Virus record (IMG/VR): IMGVR_UViG_3300036668_000293
Location: 1-34,033 of that record
DNA from: a virus
Length of the DNA stretch: 34,033 nt
Reading direction: 5' to 3' (one strand)
This document shows, piece by piece, positions 28,386 through 34,033 of this stretch. Within the stretch, counting starts at the first letter, position 1. Each line of letters starts with the position of its first letter. A program made the translations under genes and the position numbers. Below the pieces are notes generated by a model. The model was not told where the DNA came from. It saw nothing but the letters and a program-made list of their open reading frames with translations, and made no database searches.

Positions 28386-28856
28386 ATGGAAAAAACATGT
28401 AAAAAATGTGGAGAAACAAAAGATGTAAGTTTGTTTGTAAAAGATAAAAGAAAATCAATAGGCATAATACTTACTTGCAAAGATTGCTCTAAAAATAGAG
28501 TTAAAGAATTAAAAGAATTAAATCCACATAAAAGTATTTTATACAATAAAGATTACTACCAAAAAAACAAAAAAATAATAGATTTAAATAATAAAGAATA
28601 TTATTTAAAAAACAGAGAAGTTATTATTAAATATAAAAAAGAATTCGGTTTAAAAAATAATTACGCTATAAATAAATCTAAAGAATATAGAAACAATAAT
28701 AAACTTAAAATAAAATCATACAAAAATAATATGTACGAAACAATTACAGATGTTTACGCTAAAGCAATATTAAGAAGTAAAGGCTTTACAAAAGAACAAA
28801 TAACAACTGAACTAATAGAAGTACAAAGAATAATAATTAAAACAAAAAGATTATGA
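28386..28856 (+). CDS. Zinc-ribbon protein related to HNH-endonuclease N-termini
   Basis: A 156-residue basic protein. A four-Cys zinc ribbon (C5, C8, C31, C34: CKKCGETKD and CKDCSK) is followed by repeated DYYQKNKKII/EYYLKNREVI-type helical units (about 57-83). This is the N-terminal layout of many phage HNH endonucleases, but no HNH motif follows. The end (AKAILRSKGFTKEQITTELIEVQR) is a module seen at the C-terminus of small phage proteins. It may be a DNA-binding remnant or a regulator. It overlaps the next gene by ATGA and is preceded by the structured leader. Confidence 0.68.
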   Translation: MEKTCKKCGETKDVSLFVKDKRKSIGIILTCKDCSKNRVKELKELNPHKSILYNKDYYQKNKKIIDLNNKEYYLKNREVIIKYKKEFGLKNNYAINKSKEYRNNNKLKIKSYKNNMYETITDVYAKAILRSKGFTKEQITTELIEVQRIIIKTKRL

Positions 28857-29050
28857 AAAACATCACAGATTTAAGAAACAGTTTACTAGACAATTACGAA
28901 AAAATGAAGTCTAAAGAAATGGAATTGAAAGACGGTAAAGAATTAGCCAACACCGCTGGAAAGATTTTAAACTCATTGAAAATTGAGTTGGAATATAATA
29001 CTTTAGTAGGTAATAAGAACAAGATTGATTTTATTGAGGTAACTAAATAA
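28853..29050 (+). CDS. Small conserved-type phage protein, 65 residues
   Basis: A helical protein, MKNITDLRNSLLDNYEKMKS, then KELANTAGKILNSLKIELEYNTLVG. This pattern, with an ELANTAGKI core, recurs in short phage proteins that accompany HNH or zinc-ribbon genes; its function is unknown. It is coupled to the upstream gene (ATGA). Both genes run opposite to the late genes around them and end at a two-way terminator. Confidence 0.65.
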   Translation: MKNITDLRNSLLDNYEKMKSKEMELKDGKELANTAGKILNSLKIELEYNTLVGNKNKIDFIEVTK

Positions 29051-29105
29051 ATCACTATATTTTCAATAACGAAAGTATAAAGATGTATTTATCAATTCAA
29101 AATAT

Positions 29106-29136
29106 AAAACACCTATTTAATTATAGGTGCTTTTTT
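29106..29136. terminator. Bidirectional intrinsic terminator
   Basis: CACCTAT (29110-29116) pairs with ATAGGTG (29123-29129) around TTAATT. On the plus strand CTTTTTT follows; on the minus strand TTTTATA follows. It separates the plus-strand island from the end of the tail block and can stop transcripts from both sides. Confidence 0.8.
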
Positions 29137-29141
29137 AATCT

Positions 29142-29372
29142 TTAAACTTCCTTCTGCATATCTCGAACGGCTTTTCTTACAGTTTCTACTGATACCCTAA
29201 AATTCAACGCTACTCTTTTGTAGCGTTTCATTTTTGCAGGCTCATCAACCATTGCCATATAAAATCGATAAATATCATAATCATTTAAAATTGACAATGA
29301 AGCACGGCCAATCTTAACCAGCTTATTTATAACTAAAATATTTTCGTCAATTACGTTTATTACTTTTGCCAT
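29142..29372 (-). CDS. Small HTH-like protein at the end of the tail block
   Basis: A 76-residue protein whose C-terminal part, YKRVALNFRVSVETVRKAVRDM, has the spacing of a helix-turn-helix with VSVETVRKAVRDM as the second helix. It overlaps the zinc-ribbon gene by 13 bases. A DNA-binding regulator among late genes, perhaps acting on packaging or late transcription, is possible. The fold call is by eye only. Confidence 0.6.
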   Translation of the reverse strand: MAKVINVIDENILVINKLVKIGRASLSILNDYDIYRFYMAMVDEPAKMKRYKRVALNFRVSVETVRKAVRDMQKEV

Positions 29373-29650
29373 TTATCACATTTAGAAATTGATTGTCTTA
29401 ATTTATAACTTAAAATGCATCCGCATTCGTCGCACATTTTACCGCTTAATTCCGGAATACGATTGTCCGTTATCTTTAAAAATTTAATTGGTTCGTCAAC
29501 AAAACTATCACAATTCACGCAATCAAATAACCTTTTATTTGCCGAATTTTCCGCTTCTTGATCATAACTTTTAAAGTTTTTCAATCCCTCTTCTAAAGAA
29601 TTAATCCCGACTTTTAAAAGTGTTTTTATTTTTTTACTAAAACTTTGCAT
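29360..29650 (-). CDS. Small zinc-ribbon protein after the tape measure gene
   Basis: A 96-residue protein with cysteines C44 and C47 (CVNC), C73, C76 and C78 (CDECGC), and C91. The first four or five form a likely zinc ribbon. The N-terminal 40 residues are helical and basic. It overlaps the tape measure gene by 14 bases. A tail-assembly or regulatory role is possible; no family recognised. Confidence 0.62.
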   Translation of the reverse strand: MQSFSKKIKTLLKVGINSLEEGLKNFKSYDQEAENSANKRLFDCVNCDSFVDEPIKFLKITDNRIPELSGKMCDECGCILSYKLRQSISKCDKWQK

Positions 29651-32480
29651 CTGCCATTACTTTACGATTATCACTCAAAGATACTAAACCTTTTTGACTT
29701 CCTGAACTCGTTCCTCTTTCCGCCCCAATTCTAACGGCATTCGCTATTGTTTCGGCCATTTGCGAGCTATCTGAACGGCTTTGTATATCGTTTTGAATAC
29801 CGATATTTGAAGCACCGTTTAATCCTACACCTCCGCCAGCTTGGTTAATAGCTGATAATTGATTGGCAAACATAGCAGTTGAACGTGCATTAATAATGCT
29901 TTCACCAGCCGATAGATTAGCACTTATATTGTCGCTTGTTCCAGATCCAATCCCACGTAATCCAATAACTCCGCCAGCGTAGCTTGGTTTTTTAAATTCA
30001 GGTGACTTTGTTGCTGTTATTTTTTTAACCGCTGCGAAACCAGTAGCTGCTACTAATGCTACATTTGCTATTTTTAAACCTATCTCAAAGGGAGTAATTG
30101 TTTTTGTTGACAATTCAGCAGTAATACCTTGATAAGTGTTTATTAATGAAGCCGCAACTGCTGCTGCCTTTCCCGCTTTTGAGTTTTCACCTAAAAGTCC
30201 TGCAACTTTTGAAAAATAATTACCAACAGATGAGAGTTTGTAATCTAAAACTTGCTTTTCAATGTCTTTATTAAATTGTGCGTACTTCGCATTTATCAAA
30301 GCAATTTGCGCTCCGTTGTCCTCTGCACTTGCAATTTCTTGAGCCTTTTTAATATCTAGTTGTTGCTTTTCTAATTCCATTTGAGCAATGAAATCATCTT
30401 GTGCAAGTACTTTTTTGTTTTCAATATCGATTAAATCCGCTTCTTGTTTAGTGGCTAATCTATCAGCATCTAATTGCTCTTGTGCTAACTTACTTTCCTC
30501 TTTATTTGAGGCTATTGCTAAATCATACGCTTGTTGATTAATAACTCCATTTTCTAATTGCGTTAACGCAAATTCATTATCTGCAATTAATTGATTTGCT
30601 AATGCTTCTTTTTTTATTCTTAATTGCTCATCTGATAAAAATTGTGAGTTTTCTAAAATTAAGTTATTCTTATTAGTTTCCGCATCAATTTCAAGTTGTG
30701 CGTTTGCGATAACTAAATCAACATTTTTCTTCGCAAATTCATTTGTGATATTATTTTTTTCTGTTTCAAATTGCGATTGCGATATTTTATTTTTATCGAA
30801 TTGAAGTTTTAAATCTGCAATCTGCTTTTCTTCTAATGCCTTATTAAAATCAAATTCTTCTTGCGAACTTTTCTTTTTAAAACCTTGTTGAGAAATAAAT
30901 AAATCAATTTCTTCTTTTGATTTTGCTAATAAGGCATCTACTTCTTTTTGTCTTTGTGCAATATTCGCATCACTTATTTCTTTTTGTTTGGCTGCTGCAT
31001 CTCTGCGTAATGAGTTTAAATTTGAAAGTTGTTCAGATTCTTGGCCTGAAATTCGCTCTTGAATATCTGATATTCTGGTTCTTGCTTCTGCATTTTGTTC
31101 GAGTGCCTCGGTTGTTTTTCCATCTGCTTTAATCCTTAAATTTGAAACAGTTAATGCTTGGTTTGCGATAGATAATTCGCTTGCACTTTGTTGTTGCAAA
31201 ACCCTTCCCAATTTTTCATTTATTGCAATTCTTTGAGCCACACTATTAGTTTCGTCATCTCTTTGTTGTCTTAGTTTTTCAGCTTGTTTTTGATAATCTA
31301 ATTGTATTTTAGTCGCTTCTCTTTGCTTAACCGCCAAACGACCTTCTGCAAGTGCCAAATCCGCTGATGCCTTACTTGATTTTTTTACGCTTGTTGTAAA
31401 ATTATCAATTCCAGTGGCTGCACTATCTGCTCCAATCAAACGTAATCCAGCCGACAAAAGCCCCAAAGCTTTTTCCGCTACTTTACCAACGTTTTCAAAA
31501 GTTTTAATAAATACGTCTGCAAAAAATAATCCTAAAGGTTTTACTATTTGAAACAATCCTTTAAATATTCCAGTTATTGCGCCAGTTACAACGGCTAATT
31601 TTTGCGTACCTTGTTCAGTACTGTTTAGCGATGCCGTGGCTAGCTTGAACGCACCTACAACCGCACCAACAGCTATTGCTAAAGCAGCTATAACCGCACC
31701 AATCGGAGTTGCAATAAATGCTAAACCAGCTTTTAAGGCTCCTAAAATACCAACCTTAACGGTATTAAATGCACCACCTAATAAATTCCCTGCACCACCT
31801 GCTTCTTTTGATTGTGAAACAAATCCACCAATACCTTGGTTAAAGGGATTTATAGATACCAAAGCTTCTTTTATGCTTTCGGTATAATTGCCAATATTCA
31901 ACGCTTGCTTCCCAGATGCGCTTGAATTTTCTTTAATAAAATCGGTATTTAAATCCATTTGGGAATTTAAAGATTCAATGGCTTTTTTCTCAGCTTCAAT
32001 ATTTGGATTCAGTTGATTAACTATATTATTCAAAGCAATATTAGCGGCTCTTGCATCATTTTTATTATTGATTTGCCTTTGTATCGCTTCGTTCCCTAAA
32101 TCAATTAATGAGGTAGTTTTATTTTCTGCATCCTGATAAGTTTTTAATTGATTTGTGGTTTGAGTTATTTCTTTTCTAGTAGTTCCCATTTGAACGCCTA
32201 AAGTTTGCTCGCTCTTGAAAAGTTCTTTTTGCTTATTTGTCAATGCAGTTATTTCTGATTGATTTTTTGCCATTGCATCCGTATTGTCTCCAGCGGATTT
32301 AGATAATAAGTCTTGTGCTTTTTTTAAATTATCAATTTTTTTCTGAGTGTTCCTACCCTCATCCGAATATTCTTTTTGAGCTTTTTTTAAATCAAAAAAT
32401 TTATCTTGCAAAGAATCTAAAGACTTTTCTAATCTAGTTGTATCTAAATTGAAATTCGCTAATGTTATAGTTTCTGCCAT
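29637..32480 (-). CDS. Tail tape measure protein
   Basis: The longest gene, 947 residues. Long coiled-coil stretches fill residues 1-180 and about 380-780, and hydrophobic segments lie at about 242-281 and 300-326 (GLAFIATPIGAVIAALAIA), as in tape measure proteins that set tail length and later insert into the host membrane. By the usual rule of about 0.15 nm per residue the tail would be near 140 nm. The start shares a base with the stop of the hub-like gene (TAATG). It suggests a siphovirus-like long tail; no contractile sheath gene was seen. Confidence 0.88.
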   Translation of the reverse strand: MAETITLANFNLDTTRLEKSLDSLQDKFFDLKKAQKEYSDEGRNTQKKIDNLKKAQDLLSKSAGDNTDAMAKNQSEITALTNKQKELFKSEQTLGVQMGTTRKEITQTTNQLKTYQDAENKTTSLIDLGNEAIQRQINNKNDARAANIALNNIVNQLNPNIEAEKKAIESLNSQMDLNTDFIKENSSASGKQALNIGNYTESIKEALVSINPFNQGIGGFVSQSKEAGGAGNLLGGAFNTVKVGILGALKAGLAFIATPIGAVIAALAIAVGAVVGAFKLATASLNSTEQGTQKLAVVTGAITGIFKGLFQIVKPLGLFFADVFIKTFENVGKVAEKALGLLSAGLRLIGADSAATGIDNFTTSVKKSSKASADLALAEGRLAVKQREATKIQLDYQKQAEKLRQQRDDETNSVAQRIAINEKLGRVLQQQSASELSIANQALTVSNLRIKADGKTTEALEQNAEARTRISDIQERISGQESEQLSNLNSLRRDAAAKQKEISDANIAQRQKEVDALLAKSKEEIDLFISQQGFKKKSSQEEFDFNKALEEKQIADLKLQFDKNKISQSQFETEKNNITNEFAKKNVDLVIANAQLEIDAETNKNNLILENSQFLSDEQLRIKKEALANQLIADNEFALTQLENGVINQQAYDLAIASNKEESKLAQEQLDADRLATKQEADLIDIENKKVLAQDDFIAQMELEKQQLDIKKAQEIASAEDNGAQIALINAKYAQFNKDIEKQVLDYKLSSVGNYFSKVAGLLGENSKAGKAAAVAASLINTYQGITAELSTKTITPFEIGLKIANVALVAATGFAAVKKITATKSPEFKKPSYAGGVIGLRGIGSGTSDNISANLSAGESIINARSTAMFANQLSAINQAGGGVGLNGASNIGIQNDIQSRSDSSQMAETIANAVRIGAERGTSSGSQKGLVSLSDNRKVMADAKF

Positions 32481-34033
32481 TATAATTTGTTTATTTTAAC
32501 ATATTCGTTTACCGTTTCTTTTCCTTCTTCATATGAAATTTTATTGCAAATGTAGTATGCATTTTCTTGTTTAAAAAATACTGGATTTGTTAAATCTAAA
32601 GCCATAAAATCATTGATGGTTAATATTTGTTTAATATTATGAACCCTAAAATTATTAAAAATCTTTTGATATTCCTGATAATTTTTAAAAATAGCTTCTT
32701 CAAATAATGTATCAGTATTTATGGCAAAAGGAATGGAATTGACAATTTGACTGTCGTTTAATTTTTCGCTCGTTACATTGTAATTTGAAACACTTTCTTG
32801 TGATCTAACAAAATAAAATCTTCCAGACAAACTTTTGTAATTTACCTCTATTTCATTAAGGTTATTTTTTTTAACTTCCGTTTCCCATATTTTGTATTGG
32901 TTTGTTTGGTATCCAAAAAAATCTGTAAATATATTTTTATCGGGAGCGTAAATTCTCGACTGAACCAAAGTTTTAATGTCTGGCAAATTAACATTTGGAA
33001 CGTAAATATACCCATCTCCAGTTTTGTCAAACTCATTATTTTTTTTTAATGCAAATGTGTTTTTTTGAGCGTATCCGTTAGTATAAGTTTCGCCTATTCT
33101 TTCTATAAACGTATTTGATAAATCAACTGCATTTGCAAAATTAATTCTATTATCTAATGTTCTAAAACTAACTGTATTATTTTCGTAATTATAAACAGGA
33201 GTAAGTCCAGTTCGCCACACAATTTCTTTTATAAAGTCTTTAATAGAAAAATCTTTTAATTCATTTTTTAAAACAGTTGTACCTAAATCGCTTTTTGTAA
33301 TGTTCAACTCTAAAAGTGCGTTCTTCCAATACACAAAAGCATAAGATTTAGTAGGAGGCTTATCATCGATAGGCCTTCTATTGATGGATTTAGGAGCTAC
33401 GTGTTTAACAGTAATTATATCACCAACATCACAAGATACTGTAAATGTTTTTTCTCTTAAAAGACCTTCGGTATCTTGATACGTGCTAATTATTGAATCA
33501 ATAATAACCCCGTTTTTTAAAATATAAATAGAAGGATCTACATATCTTTCTGCTCTATTTCGACGATCATAAGCAACATAACCTTGAGTTTTAATCGTGA
33601 AAGTATAAGAGCTGTTCGTGGCTATTATGTAACTAAATCCATCTGAATTTAAACTTCCTTCCTCTAATTTTGAAACACTCCATTTTTTATCTAAATCTAT
33701 AAGCTGTATATTTCCACCTACAACTATAGCTTTATTGCTAATATATGGTAATTTATTAAAATTAGCTATTTGAGTCTGAACAATTCCTTGATCTAAAATA
33801 TCTTTTGGATATGTTATAAAAAGATTATTTATATAATCTAAATTTGCATAATCGCAATTAAAACCAAATGTAGAAAAAATAAGTTCCCATAATTTACGTA
33901 CCGAAAAACTAGGCGTTTGATAGTCGATATTTATTCCGTTGTTATGAATATTTTTACCTCCGTAATCGGCAATAAGGTATTTATAATATTCGTTGCTCCA
34001 ACTTGATATTACATTATCAAAAGTTTTTAGGTG
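32480..34033 (-). CDS. Tail-tip / baseplate-hub-like protein, C-terminal part (gene crosses the window ends)
   Basis: This is the 3' part of the 644-residue gene that begins at 508 and passes base 1 into base 33906; bases 33907-34033 only repeat 1-127. The frame is open to the window end. The part encoded here carries the segments VRKLWELIFSTFGFNCDYAN, YWKNALLELNITKSD and FIKEIVWRTGLTPVYNYEN, typical of hub-like tail proteins next to the tape measure. An internal GTG at 33334 is not the true start. The gene ends where the tape measure gene begins. Confidence 0.85.
   Translation of the reverse strand, partial: HLKTFDNVISSWSNEYYKYLIADYGGKNIHNNGINIDYQTPSFSVRKLWELIFSTFGFNCDYANLDYINNLFITYPKDILDQGIVQTQIANFNKLPYISNKAIVVGGNIQLIDLDKKWSVSKLEEGSLNSDGFSYIIATNSSYTFTIKTQGYVAYDRRNRAERYVDPSIYILKNGVIIDSIISTYQDTEGLLREKTFTVSCDVGDIITVKHVAPKSINRRPIDDKPPTKSYAFVYWKNALLELNITKSDLGTTVLKNELKDFSIKDFIKEIVWRTGLTPVYNYENNTVSFRTLDNRINFANAVDLSNTFIERIGETYTNGYAQKNTFALKKNNEFDKTGDGYIYVPNVNLPDIKTLVQSRIYAPDKNIFTDFFGYQTNQYKIWETEVKKNNLNEIEVNYKSLSGRFYFVRSQESVSNYNVTSEKLNDSQIVNSIPFAINTDTLFEEAIFKNYQEYQKIFNNFRVHNIKQILTINDFMALDLTNPVFFKQENAYYICNKISYEEGKETVNEYVKINKL
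33907..34033. repeat. Terminal direct repeat, right copy
   Basis: These bases are identical to 1-127. Removing this copy gives a circle of 33,906 bp. Confidence 0.95.

Noticed and set aside
29053-29136. Fourth copy of the kissing-loop leader, from TATATTTT to the hairpin at 29110
   Set aside because: The loop TTAATT has no complementary loop upstream and no gene follows on the plus strand; it is better read as an ordinary two-way terminator.
1-34033. Integrase or recombinase that would mark a temperate phage
   Set aside because: No tyrosine or serine recombinase motif was found in any frame read; the XRE-like protein alone does not show lysogeny.

Overview
The window is a complete, circular-mapping genome of a tailed phage (about 33.9 kb unique) infecting a member of the Bacteroidota, most likely a Flavobacterium-like host. 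Bases 1-127 are repeated exactly at 33907-34033, and one structural gene reads intact across that junction, so the unit length is 33,906 bp. The host assignment rests on several signs: low GC, A-rich sequence instead of Shine-Dalgarno sites, promoters with the Bacteroidota -7 element TAnnTTTG, flavobacterial-style signal peptides, and Bacteroidota phage families (BT4734/VirE primase-helicase, DUF3127-like SSB, DUF6712-like connector). No integrase, excisionase or clear CI repressor is visible, so the lifestyle is undecided.

Almost everything is on the minus strand and is read from high to low coordinates. From 16.7 to 12.2 kb lies an early region: two chains of tightly overlapping very small genes (HTH, DUF3310, zinc-finger-like, ribbon-helix-helix), then a RecT-like annealing protein and an SSB. 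From 12.1 to 7.5 kb are a DEAD/DEAH helicase, a GIY-YIG homing endonuclease and the primase-helicase, followed by a non-coding stretch with 10-bp iterons that looks like a replication origin. From 7.2 to 2.8 kb a regulated promoter leads into a VRR-NUC nuclease, a ParB-MTase fusion and the terminase. From 2.8 kb through the junction to 29.1 kb are neck, tail-tip and tape-measure genes. From 28.2 to 17.4 kb are protease/scaffold, capsid, portal, connector, fibre and lysis genes (holin candidates, muramidase, one-piece spanin). Two small plus-strand islands interrupt this pattern, at 16.8-17.4 kb and at 28.3-29.1 kb.

The strongest new signal is a recurring leader RNA found three times: before the helicase (12.2 kb), before the GIY-YIG gene (10.5 kb), and on the opposite strand before a zinc-ribbon gene (28.3 kb). 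Each has a TATATTTGC promoter element, a 5' hairpin starting about 4 nt after it, a terminator-like second hairpin, and 17-18 nt to the start codon. In each, the loop of hairpin 1 is perfectly complementary over 6-7 nt to the loop of hairpin 2, yet the sequences differ in every copy (CTACTAC/GTAGTAG, GTGCAG/CTGCAC, AGTCGG/CCGACT). This is covariation-like evidence for a kissing-loop attenuator or antiterminator family.

Other points of interest are two attC-like hairpins sharing a 12-bp box around a 58-residue reading frame, the iteron array, a pair of paralogous virion proteins flanking the portal gene, tail-fibre genes with signal peptides, a head/tail gene order unlike the usual one, and a single-gene spanin. 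All function calls come from reading motifs by eye; none has been checked by database search or folding software.
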